In this document: positions 16,728 through 23,693 of the stretch, piece after piece | How positions within the stretch are numbered: position 1 is the stretch's first letter | How the letters are laid out: the number at the start of each line of letters is the position of its first letter | DNA from: JAUXEH01 sp965533275 | GTDB taxonomy: Bacteria > Acidobacteriota > Aminicenantia > Aminicenantales > Aminicenantaceae | Direction of reading: 5' to 3' | DNA length: 64,000 bases | Assembly (NCBI GenBank): GCA_965533275.1 | Contig: CBESWG010000015.1 | Span: 1-64,000, forward strand | Translations under genes and position numbers: made by a program | Notes under the pieces: model-generated | What the model was told of the DNA's origin: nothing | The model's database searches: none | What the model saw: the letters and a program-made list of their open reading frames with translations, nothing else

Positions 16728-18518
16728 TTAACGGATGGGGATGACGCGGTCTCGAAACCAGCGGCGGTAACGCCGCATCTTTGCGCGCTGGTCTTCTGGG
16801 GCCCGGCGGCCGCATGCAGCGAGCCCTGAGCTTCCCTCCGGCGCCCCCCAACGGATCTCGATGCAGTCATTGGGATTGTATCCCATCTCCAGGGCCTCCA
16901 GCCGGCCGATCACATCCGCCATCGACAGGACCCTCTCCCCTCCGCCTGAGCTGGCGTAACTGATGCGATATTCCTCGACCCACCTCCGGTGCAGGGACTC
17001 GAGCCCCGTCCGGATCTGTTCCGCAGTTTTTCCTGCAGGGATCCGGAATGCATCCGGATTTCTGGATACCTTATCCGGGAAATCGAGCAGCACGTCGAAG
17101 GAGATGAGCATTCGCATGTCGCGGGCCGGCGTTGAATAATCCTCCCAGGGCCCGACCGTCTGGAAGATTCCGGCCCCAGAAGGCATGGGCACTATCGCAT
17201 ACGCCTCCTGTTTCATGTAGGCTTCGCCGTTGCGGACCGCCAGGGCCCGGGCTTCGAGCCGGTCGAACACGGCCCGGTGCAGCTCGCGGAAGGCGGTCTC
17301 GGGATCCAGGGGATCGGGATTGATAAGCCGGTCCATGCGGTCGTAGAAGGCGCGGGGAGACAAGTCCTGCTGCTCGAGGGAAAAGTCGCCGTAGCCCGGA
17401 TGTTCCGCGATGGCGGCGTTGTCGAGCAAGTGCAGCGTGCCGTCTTCCAAAGCCAAGGGGCGGAAGGCCTTGAAGCCCGGACCCCCGGGGATGCCCTCGG
17501 TGACAAAGAAGAAATTCCCCTGCCAGAACCTCTTGACCGCGATGGTCCCGTCCGGCTGGGCGTCCACAGCCAGCAGTGTTCCCGCTGAGCTGTCTGTCTG
17601 GGGAACCCAGCGCACCAGGGTCAGGGTGTGTCCGTAGGGATCGGCGAAGACCACTCCGGGGCGCAGGTACTCCCTCTCGAGGGCCACCGGATACAGGTCT
17701 GTGCGGCTGTCATCCAAAGCGGTCCGGCCGCTCCCCGAGTGGACATCGTTCAGTATGGTACGCACAAAGCCCTGGAAGGCCCGTATGCCACCCCGCCCCT
17801 CTTGTCGTTGGGCTTGGTTCGTGATCCACTCCCCGGAAAGAGGCGCACGCTCGGCCGTGCCCCGGTCACACCGGAAATGGGCATGGGGAAGCCCCAGCTT
17901 CCAGGCGAAATAGGCCCGGAGTACGAACGGATTGTCGGCGCAGTCCGGTTCCAGGATCAGGCTTTTTTCCTCATCCCTTCCCAGGTGGTTGTGCAGGACA
18001 TTGTTTTCGGGGTCACGGATCACGTCGTGCAGATTTTTCCAGGTATCCCCCTCCTCCGCGCCCAGGAACAGGCGCTCGAGCCAGGCGGAATAGAGTGCTT
18101 CCGCAATCCCTGTCCAGGAGGACTCGATCTCCCAGATCACACGGCTCACCGGCCGGTCGACCTTTTGTGCTGAGGTGGTGAATTCGGCCTTCGCGAGCGT
18201 TCTCTCCCCTGCCCGCACTGTGATCAGGTAAGTTCCCGGGCCTTCGGTCCGGAAGCGCTCCTCCCGCCAGAATGGGGGGCCGCCTCCGCTCCTACCATTC
18301 ACCGGGCTGAGCCGGCCGTTGAGGCCTGTCACCACGATCTCCGCATCCAGAAGTGGCACCTCTGCCACGGCCAAGACTCGAACCGCCTCTCCAGGCGTGA
18401 TCGACTTCGGGGAGACCAGCAGCCCGGATGATGCCGGATGTTGAGCCGCACAGATCCAGGTAGACAGGCAGGCCATCAGAGAGATCAGCAGGATAGCATG
18501 GATTGGCTTCGTTTTCAC
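16728..18518 (-). CDS. Secreted protein with probable papain-like (transglutaminase/NlpC-like) core
   Basis: Unrecognised protein of 596 aa with a signal peptide (MKTKPIHAILLISLMACLST, then WICAAQ). Residues about 35-115 look like a small beta-sandwich. The central part has a possible Cys-His-Asp triad: C193 in DCADNPFVLRAYFAWKLGLP, at the start of a helix; H297 in FADPYGHTLTLVRW; D319 in LLAVDAQPDG. This spacing and local sequence recall papain-fold enzymes, in which cysteine caps a helix and histidine and aspartate lie on following strands. The C-terminal 200 residues are helical and unassigned. The gene is alone on its strand. Function is inference: peptidase, amidase or transglutaminase-like. 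Confidence 0.7.
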   Translation of the reverse strand: MKTKPIHAILLISLMACLSTWICAAQHPASSGLLVSPKSITPGEAVRVLAVAEVPLLDAEIVVTGLNGRLSPVNGRSGGGPPFWREERFRTEGPGTYLITVRAGERTLAKAEFTTSAQKVDRPVSRVIWEIESSWTGIAEALYSAWLERLFLGAEEGDTWKNLHDVIRDPENNVLHNHLGRDEEKSLILEPDCADNPFVLRAYFAWKLGLPHAHFRCDRGTAERAPLSGEWITNQAQRQEGRGGIRAFQGFVRTILNDVHSGSGRTALDDSRTDLYPVALEREYLRPGVVFADPYGHTLTLVRWVPQTDSSAGTLLAVDAQPDGTIAVKRFWQGNFFFVTEGIPGGPGFKAFRPLALEDGTLHLLDNAAIAEHPGYGDFSLEQQDLSPRAFYDRMDRLINPDPLDPETAFRELHRAVFDRLEARALAVRNGEAYMKQEAYAIVPMPSGAGIFQTVGPWEDYSTPARDMRMLISFDVLLDFPDKVSRNPDAFRIPAGKTAEQIRTGLESLHRRWVEEYRISYASSGGGERVLSMADVIGRLEALEMGYNPNDCIEIRWGAPEGSSGLAACGRRAPEDQRAKMRRYRRWFRDRVIPIR

Positions 18519-18660
18519 GGTGCACCTTCCTCAATGATAGAGGGCGGCGAAATGATTTTCAAGCCTGTGCTGAATATGGCAGGATCCTAGTTCCCGTGCC
18601 CAGGCGAAGTCAGGCAAACGACTTCCTCAGCCATCCCCAAGGAATCTAAGGCTCCTTTGC

Positions 18661-18689
18661 TTGTATCAAAGAGAGCGGACAGGTATCAT
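18661..18689 (+). promoter_or_regulatory. Probable promoter for the S51-like peptidase gene
   Basis: TTGTAT (18661-18666), a 17-base spacer and TATCAT (18684-18689, 5/6 to consensus) lie about 70 bases before the ATG. The rest of the 244-base divergent gap shows no other clear signal. Confidence 0.45.
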
Positions 18690-18762
18690 ACACCAAGGGA
18701 ACAGCGAAATGGATCGGATGCCCTGATGCAGAACACAATTCGACAGAAAGGCGTGTGGAACC

Positions 18763-20064
18763 ATGGAAGCTAAAGGCATCATCGCGCTCATGGGATCGGG
18801 GGAGCTCACATCCACCATGGTCGAGGTCCACAAGAGCCTGCTGTCCGGGCTCGTGGTCGCGCCCCAGGCCGTGTTCCTGGACACACCGGCCGGATTCCAG
18901 CTGAATGTGGATCAGCTATCCGAGCGCGCCGCTGACTATTTCCGGAAACGGGTGGGAGCGGACATGCGGACCGCTTCGCTCAAGTCAAACGACGTCCCGC
19001 CTCCGGAGGCCGAGGAGGCGTACCGGGCCCTACGTGGGGCCGGCTATGTCCTTGTGGGCCCGGGGAGCCCGACCTATGCCGTGCAGCAGTGGCGAGAGAC
19101 CCCCGTCCCCGAAATCCTGCAGGAGCGGATCCGATCCGGAGGCTGCCTGGTTGCGGCCAGTGCGGCGGCGCTCACCGTGGGCCGCTTCACGCTGCCCGTG
19201 TATGAGATCTACAAGGTGGGTGCGGATCTCTACTGGGAAAAGGGGCTCGATATCCTGGGCCGCTTCGGCCTCGACCTGGTCGTCATCCCCCACTGGAACA
19301 ATGCAGAGGGCGGAACGCACGACACGCGATTCTGCTACATGGGGGAGTCCCGCTTCCGTAGGCTGGAGGACATGCTGCCGGAGGGCCTGGGCGTGCTCGG
19401 CCTGGACGAGCACACGGCCTGCTTGATCGACCTGGCTACCGATGAGGCCAGGGTGGCAGGGATCGGCCGCGTGACCCTGCGCCGTGCCGGCAGGGAGGCC
19501 AGCTTCGCCAAGGGAGACCGTTTTCCTTTGGACGTGCTGAGGAAGTTCCTGTCCGAAGAATCTGGGAAGCCCTTGACTGAAGGATCAAGGAAGGCCGCCG
19601 CCGGTCCACCTGGGATTGACAGGGAGGCTCCGTCTGAGCCGAAGGCTGCACCCGAGCCTGCCGATTCGTTCTGGGACAGGATCCATATCCTGGAAGCGGA
19701 TTTCCAGGAGGTTCTGGAGCGTCACGACAGCGCTGCCGGGAGCCATGCCCTGCTGGAGCTCGACCGCCTGATCTGGGAGGCCCAGCAGGCCAGAGAGAAC
19801 CCGGAGGATATCTCACAGGCCCGCGAGATCCTGCGCGAGTTTATCGTGTATCTGGGGCAGCCTGAGAAGCCGGAGCCCGAGGATGCGGCTCCGAAGGTGG
19901 CCCCGTTAGTCGAGGCTCTGCTGGCCCGGCGGGAGGATCTGCGGCGGGAGGGGCACTGGGATCAGGCCGACGCCGTAAGGGACGTGCTGCAGGCGGCCGG
20001 CGTGGACATCACGGACACGCCCCAGGGGCCAAGCTGGGAAATGATCAATAGAGAGGGATCATGA
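18763..20064 (+). CDS. S51-like peptidase/type 1 glutamine amidotransferase-like protein fused to a CysRS-type C-terminal domain
   Basis: Residues 1-265 match the cyanophycinase/peptidase E-like fold: GIIALMGSGELTSTM, YVLVGPGSPTYAVQQW, and a nucleophile-elbow-like GGCLVAASAAALTVG with S133. H177 (VIPHWNN) and GVLGLDEHTACLID follow. The glycine after the presumed serine (GxSAG in cyanophycinase) is alanine here, so activity is uncertain. After a low-complexity linker (about 268-300) and a helical stretch, the last 50 residues (ALLARREDLRREGHWDQADA, ending TPQG-SWE) closely resemble the extreme C-terminus of cysteinyl-tRNA synthetase. Length is 433 aa. The combination suggests an RNA- or tRNA-linked role, but that is only inference. 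Confidence 0.8.
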   Translation: MEAKGIIALMGSGELTSTMVEVHKSLLSGLVVAPQAVFLDTPAGFQLNVDQLSERAADYFRKRVGADMRTASLKSNDVPPPEAEEAYRALRGAGYVLVGPGSPTYAVQQWRETPVPEILQERIRSGGCLVAASAAALTVGRFTLPVYEIYKVGADLYWEKGLDILGRFGLDLVVIPHWNNAEGGTHDTRFCYMGESRFRRLEDMLPEGLGVLGLDEHTACLIDLATDEARVAGIGRVTLRRAGREASFAKGDRFPLDVLRKFLSEESGKPLTEGSRKAAAGPPGIDREAPSEPKAAPEPADSFWDRIHILEADFQEVLERHDSAAGSHALLELDRLIWEAQQARENPEDISQAREILREFIVYLGQPEKPEPEDAAPKVAPLVEALLARREDLRREGHWDQADAVRDVLQAAGVDITDTPQGPSWEMINREGS

Positions 20065-20098
20065 ATGAAAAGGGAAGACCTAAGATAGGGAGGGCCTT

Positions 20099-20530
20099 TT
20101 GGCTCGGATCAAACTGAAACCCCTGGACACCTACTCATTCTCCATCGAGCTGCGTGTACGCGTGACAGACCTGAATTATGGCGGGCACCTGGGGAATGAT
20201 CGCCTGCTTTCGCTTGTGCATGAGGCCCGGGTGGCCTTTCTGGCCGAACAGGGATTTTCCGAGCTGGACTGCGGAGGTGTGTCGCTGACCATGGGGGACG
20301 CGGCCCTAGTCTTCCAAGGCGAGGCCTTTGCCGGAGACGTACTGTGCTTCGAGGCGGCTGCCGGAGAGGCAAGTTATTCGGGCTTCCGTATCTTCTACCG
20401 CATTACCCGTCCGTCGGACGGCTCCCCTATCGCCTTGGTCGAGACCGGCATGGTCTGTTTCGATTACCAAGCGCGGAAGATCTGCCCCCTCCCCGAGGTG
20501 GTCCGAAGTATATGCACTGCACGGCAGTGA
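20099..20530 (+). CDS. Acyl-CoA thioesterase, hotdog fold (4HBT/YbgC-like)
   Basis: Protein of 143 aa with the hotdog signature VRVTDLNYGGHLGNDRLLSL, in which the DxNxxGHxxN pattern supplies the catalytic residues, and the strand VETGMVCFDYQARKICPLP near the end. It should hydrolyse acyl-CoA thioesters in the cytoplasm. The start is TTG 20099, chosen because AGGGAGGG (20087-20094) lies 4 bases before it and no ATG or GTG is in frame upstream. It follows the S51-like gene by 34 bases and may share its transcript. Confidence 0.83.
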   Translation: MARIKLKPLDTYSFSIELRVRVTDLNYGGHLGNDRLLSLVHEARVAFLAEQGFSELDCGGVSLTMGDAALVFQGEAFAGDVLCFEAAAGEASYSGFRIFYRITRPSDGSPIALVETGMVCFDYQARKICPLPEVVRSICTARQ

Positions 20531-20624
20531 CGTTCCCTCCACCCGAGGGGATACACCACATTTGCCTGGGGCAGGCATCAAGCCGGACTTGTCAGCCGAG
20601 GACCTGTCCTACAGAGCTCAGGAT

Positions 20625-21176
20625 ATGAGAAAACCGGGTTTACTTCTGGCCCTGATTCTGGCTTTCCTGCTCCTGCCTGTCCAGACCGCCGGCCTTTCCC
20701 AGGAATCCCAAGATTGGAGCCTCCGCTTCAACACGACCTACAGCCCCCATTACACCGGCGGCGGGGACCGGGCCCTGCTCGACGGCAACAGGGGAGACAG
20801 AGACTTCCGCTCGGATGCCTGGCAGGGTTATCTCGGCGTGGACCTGGATGTAGTGGTAGACCTGGGGCGATCACAGAACCTGCAAAGCGCGTCTGTCGGC
20901 TTCCTCCAGGATGCTGATTCCTGGATCTTTTTCCCCGAGGAGGTGGAGTTCTGGGTGGCGCAGGATGAGGCCAACTTCCGGAGGGCTGGGGCGGTCGCGA
21001 GTGATGTGTCCCCGGAGCTACACGGTGTGCACATCAGGGATTTTGCTATCGAGCTCGACGATATGCCCGCCCGCTTCATCCGGGTGATCGGCAGGAACCT
21101 GGGAGTCTGCCCCGACCGGCACCCTGGGGCCGGCCGGAAGGCCTGGGTGTTTGTTGACGAGATCGTGGTCCGCTGA
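20625..21176 (+). CDS. Secreted stand-alone F5/8 type C-like (galactose-binding) domain protein
   Basis: Protein of 183 aa: a signal peptide (MRKPGLLLALILAFLLLPVQ) followed by a single domain. The pattern WQGYLGVDLDVVVDLGRSQN, then VGFLQDADSWIFFPEEVEFW and ending AWVFVDEIVVR, is the jelly-roll domain usually found attached to family 20 glycoside hydrolases and related enzymes. It probably binds carbohydrate outside the cell. No catalytic domain is attached. An overlapping longer frame begins at 20328 inside the thioesterase gene, but only from ATG 20625 does it look like protein. The gene lies near a fucosidase and a symporter and fits a glycan-use role. Confidence 0.78.
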   Translation: MRKPGLLLALILAFLLLPVQTAGLSQESQDWSLRFNTTYSPHYTGGGDRALLDGNRGDRDFRSDAWQGYLGVDLDVVVDLGRSQNLQSASVGFLQDADSWIFFPEEVEFWVAQDEANFRRAGAVASDVSPELHGVHIRDFAIELDDMPARFIRVIGRNLGVCPDRHPGAGRKAWVFVDEIVVR

Positions 21177-21237
21177 AATGACAAATATGTTCTATCTGTG
21201 GCTCCCCTGTTAAGAGGGTAAGATTTCTGATTCTTGA

Positions 21238-21396
21238 TGCATCGGCCGCAACACATCCGTGCACCTGGGCCTGAAATTCGCTCCGGTCCCGACCTGGGTG
21301 CAGGAAAAGGGCAGCCACCCTGAACCGGATGACCAGGAAAAGATCTGGCTCAACGCGTTCTCTTTTACGCTGGGCATCAAATACTTCTTCGATTAG
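21238..21396 (+). pseudogene. C-terminal remnant of an outer-membrane beta-barrel gene
   Basis: After an in-frame stop (21235-21237) this frame reads about 50 residues, including NTSVHLGLKFAPVPTW and ending ISLEMENT-like in strand pattern as FSFTLGIKYFFD then stop. Alternating hydrophobic strands and the aromatic C-terminus are typical of the last strands of a barrel protein. No start, signal peptide or upstream barrel remains. The piece ends 3 bases before a promoter for the symporter operon. Confidence 0.5.
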
Positions 21397-21398
21397 AT

Positions 21399-21428
21399 TT
21401 GACAAAGACTCCCCGTCTTGAGCAGAAT
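21399..21428 (+). promoter_or_regulatory. Probable promoter of the symporter operon
   Basis: TTGACA (21399-21404), an 18-base spacer and CAGAAT (21423-21428, 4/6) precede the symporter ATG by 46 bases. Confidence 0.45.
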
Positions 21429-21474
21429 AGCGGAGGTCTATCCTGCGCTGCCCGGATAGAGCCCTACTGACGAC

Positions 21475-23076
21475 ATGGTGGAATTCAGCTTCCTGGACTG
21501 GTTCTGGCTGGTGGTATTCATCGCCTTCATGGTGGTCTGCGGCGTGCTGTTCTACCGCCTGGGCCGGCGCTCCCTGTCGGATTTTTTTCTGGCGGGCCGC
21601 GGCTTGCCCTGGTGGCTGCCTGCCGCCTCCGTGTATGCCACCCACTCGGCCACCGACACCCCCATGTGGATCAGCGGTGTCATCTACCAGTACGGCCTCA
21701 GGGGGATCTGGTACACGTTTTTTTCCGCCTGGTGCGCCATCTCGGCCTTCGCTTCCACCCGCATCTTCCGCCGCTCCCTGGCCTACACCCAGGCCGAGTG
21801 GCAGACCCTGCGCTTCTCCGGGCTGGGGGCCGAGCTCCTGCGCGGCTGGATCGCCGGCTGGCAGGTCTTCATGAACATGTTCATCCTGGGCTGGGTGGGC
21901 ATCGCCATGGGCAAGCTCTGTGAATACCTGTTCGGCTGGCCGGAATGGAGAGGGCTGGTGCTCTTCTCCTCGCTATGCGCGGTCTATGTGCTGGCGGCCG
22001 GCTACTGGGGCGTGGTCATGGCCGACTTCCAGCAGGGCGTCATCGCATTCTCGGTCATCGTCCTGGTCTCGATCTGGGGCATCGTGGCCGCCGGCGGGCC
22101 ATCGGGCATCATCAGCAAGCTCGATGCCCTGGGCGAGAGCTGGCGCCTCAATCCCTTCGCCTTCTCGGGTGTGGCCACAGGGGAATTCCCGCTGGTCTGG
22201 TTCCTGACCATGCTGGTCATCGCCATCATCGGCGGGTTCGGTATGGGCACGGCCATCGACTGGTACCCGGAGGCGCAGCGTATTCAGTCCGCCAAGACGG
22301 TCCGCGACGCGTCCTACAGCATCTGGTCTGGCACGGCCCTGATCGTGGTCCGGAACTCGCTGTGGGCCGTGGCCATCCTGGGCTTTTTCAGCATGTACCC
22401 TCACATCAAGGAGACGGCCTCCTATGAGATGGCTTGGTATAGGCTCGGTTTCGAGCTGCTGCCCGTGGGGCTGGTGGGCTTTTTCTTCGCTGCTATCGTG
22501 GCCATCCACCTCTCCACCATCTCAACACACCTCAACCTGGGCGCCTCCTACGCCACGCGGGACCTCTATCAGCACTACTTCCGACCCCGGGCAGGCGAGA
22601 AGGAGCTGATCTGGGTGGCACGCGGTTCCACCCTCGTCCTGCTCCTGGGTTCCTTCGCCTACGGACTCATGATGCAGGAGATCACCCAGTGGCTGATCTT
22701 CGCCCTCTGGATCATGGCCGCCGGCATCTGGCTGCCCTCCATCCTGCAGGTCGTGTGGTGGCGCTTCAACAGCTGGGGTTATCTCTCCTCCTGGATCGCC
22801 AACCTGGGCTTCAGCTGGCTGGTGGTCTGGGTTCTGCCCGAGTTCGGGCTGATCCCGGTCCTGCCCGACTACCTCCAGTTCTGGATCATGATGGTGCTGG
22901 GGGCCACGATCTACCTACCGATGACGTTCCTCACCAAACCAGAGGACATGGACCGCCTGGTCAAGTACTACGTGATGTCGCGTCCCCTGGGCTGGTGGGG
23001 TCCGGTGCGAGAAGAGGCTGAGAGGAGAGGTCTGATCTCTCCCGAGGCACCCGCTTCTGTGGAGGCTGTATCATGA
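21475..23076 (+). CDS. Sodium/solute symporter, SSS family
   Basis: Inner-membrane transporter of 533 aa with about 13 hydrophobic helices. The first is WLVVFIAFMVVCGVLFYRLG, followed by the family-typical SLSDFFLAGRGLPWWLPAAS and the ATDTPMW region near the sodium site. It should co-import a small organic solute with sodium. The neighbouring fucosidase and sugar-binding domain suggest a sugar or glycan fragment; that is inference from context. Its stop overlaps the next start (ATGA). Three very small membrane-protein genes follow directly. Confidence 0.9.
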   Translation: MVEFSFLDWFWLVVFIAFMVVCGVLFYRLGRRSLSDFFLAGRGLPWWLPAASVYATHSATDTPMWISGVIYQYGLRGIWYTFFSAWCAISAFASTRIFRRSLAYTQAEWQTLRFSGLGAELLRGWIAGWQVFMNMFILGWVGIAMGKLCEYLFGWPEWRGLVLFSSLCAVYVLAAGYWGVVMADFQQGVIAFSVIVLVSIWGIVAAGGPSGIISKLDALGESWRLNPFAFSGVATGEFPLVWFLTMLVIAIIGGFGMGTAIDWYPEAQRIQSAKTVRDASYSIWSGTALIVVRNSLWAVAILGFFSMYPHIKETASYEMAWYRLGFELLPVGLVGFFFAAIVAIHLSTISTHLNLGASYATRDLYQHYFRPRAGEKELIWVARGSTLVLLLGSFAYGLMMQEITQWLIFALWIMAAGIWLPSILQVVWWRFNSWGYLSSWIANLGFSWLVVWVLPEFGLIPVLPDYLQFWIMMVLGATIYLPMTFLTKPEDMDRLVKYYVMSRPLGWWGPVREEAERRGLISPEAPASVEAVS

Positions 23077-23366
23077 GCTGGATCAAAAAAACGTGGACAG
23101 CTGATGAGGCCGACCGCTGGAGCAAAGAAGACTATATCGCGTTCGTGATCTCTCCCCTGATCTATGTCCTGCTGGCCCTGGGTGTGATGTTCAGCCTGCT
23201 CCTCAAGTGGTACGGGTGGGTCCTGTTGGGGGCGAGCATCGTGCTGCTCGTGGTCCTGATCAAGGTCATCGATCCTAAGCTCAAGGCCATCTCGCTCGAC
23301 TACGAGGTGAAGCAGAAAGAATATCTGGAGGAGCTCGACCGCATCTCCCGGTGGGAGGAGGACTGA
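23073..23366 (+). CDS. Small membrane protein of the symporter operon (97 aa)
   Basis: Two hydrophobic helices (about residues 22-45 and 48-68: ISPLIYVLLALGVMFSLLL and WVLLGASIVLLVVLIKVI), preceded by an acidic N-terminus and followed by a charged tail. It overlaps the symporter by 4 bases, so translation is coupled. Small subunits with two helices accompany some SSS transporters (the DUF4212 type), but no clear sequence match to that family is seen. A role in symporter assembly or regulation is inference. Confidence 0.75.
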   Translation: MSWIKKTWTADEADRWSKEDYIAFVISPLIYVLLALGVMFSLLLKWYGWVLLGASIVLLVVLIKVIDPKLKAISLDYEVKQKEYLEELDRISRWEED

Positions 23367-23367
23367 A

Positions 23368-23487
23368 ATGGACCAGGGCTTTGCCGTCGTGATCGGGATG
23401 TCGATCGCCTATTTCTTTTCCTTCCTGGGCCTCCTGTTGGCCTATTTCTCCTATAAGAAGAAAAAACGGCGCGAGGAGGAGGACTGA
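23368..23487 (+). CDS. Microprotein of 39 aa with one membrane helix
   Basis: Reads MDQGFAVVIGMSIAYFFSFL, then GLLLAYFSYKKKKRREEED. One membrane helix ends in a basic stretch and then an acidic tail, giving an N-out/C-in orientation. The ATG is 1 base after the previous stop, with GGAGGAGG (23354-23361) upstream as the ribosome site. Such peptides match in size the 'symporter small accessory' class described beside some SSS genes. Not found by length-filtered gene calling. Confidence 0.7.
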   Translation: MDQGFAVVIGMSIAYFFSFLGLLLAYFSYKKKKRREEED

Positions 23488-23490
23488 GCC

Positions 23491-23583
23491 ATGCTGGGCA
23501 TCCTATTCCCCGCGGCCGTCCTGCTCGTTTCCTTCGGCCTGACACTCTACCTTTTTAGACACTTCTCCTCGAAACAGGATTGA
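23491..23583 (+). CDS. Microprotein of 30 aa with one membrane helix
   Basis: Reads MLGILFPAAVLLVSFGLTLY, then LFRHFSSKQD. It is essentially a single hydrophobic helix with a short polar tail, 3 bases after the previous stop and with GAGGAGGA about 8 bases before the ATG. As the last member of the symporter operon it is likely a transporter-associated peptide. Its coding status rests on spacing, ribosome site and hydrophobic pattern only. Confidence 0.6.
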   Translation: MLGILFPAAVLLVSFGLTLYLFRHFSSKQD

Positions 23584-23608
23584 ATCGCGTTTCCCCTGTA
23601 TGGGACTT

Positions 23609-23639
23609 TTGACACGGCCCCCTTTGTTTCGTGTATAAT
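23609..23639 (+). promoter_or_regulatory. Probable promoter of the fucosidase gene
   Basis: Perfect TTGACA (23609-23614) and perfect TATAAT (23634-23639) are separated by 19 bases, two more than optimum, 54 bases before the ATG. This gives the fucosidase its own promoter apart from the symporter operon. The long spacer would suit activator control. Confidence 0.55.
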
Positions 23640-23693
23640 CCCCAAACGACACCCATTCGGAGATTTGTTTCAGTCTTGATGGAGGGAGGAATT

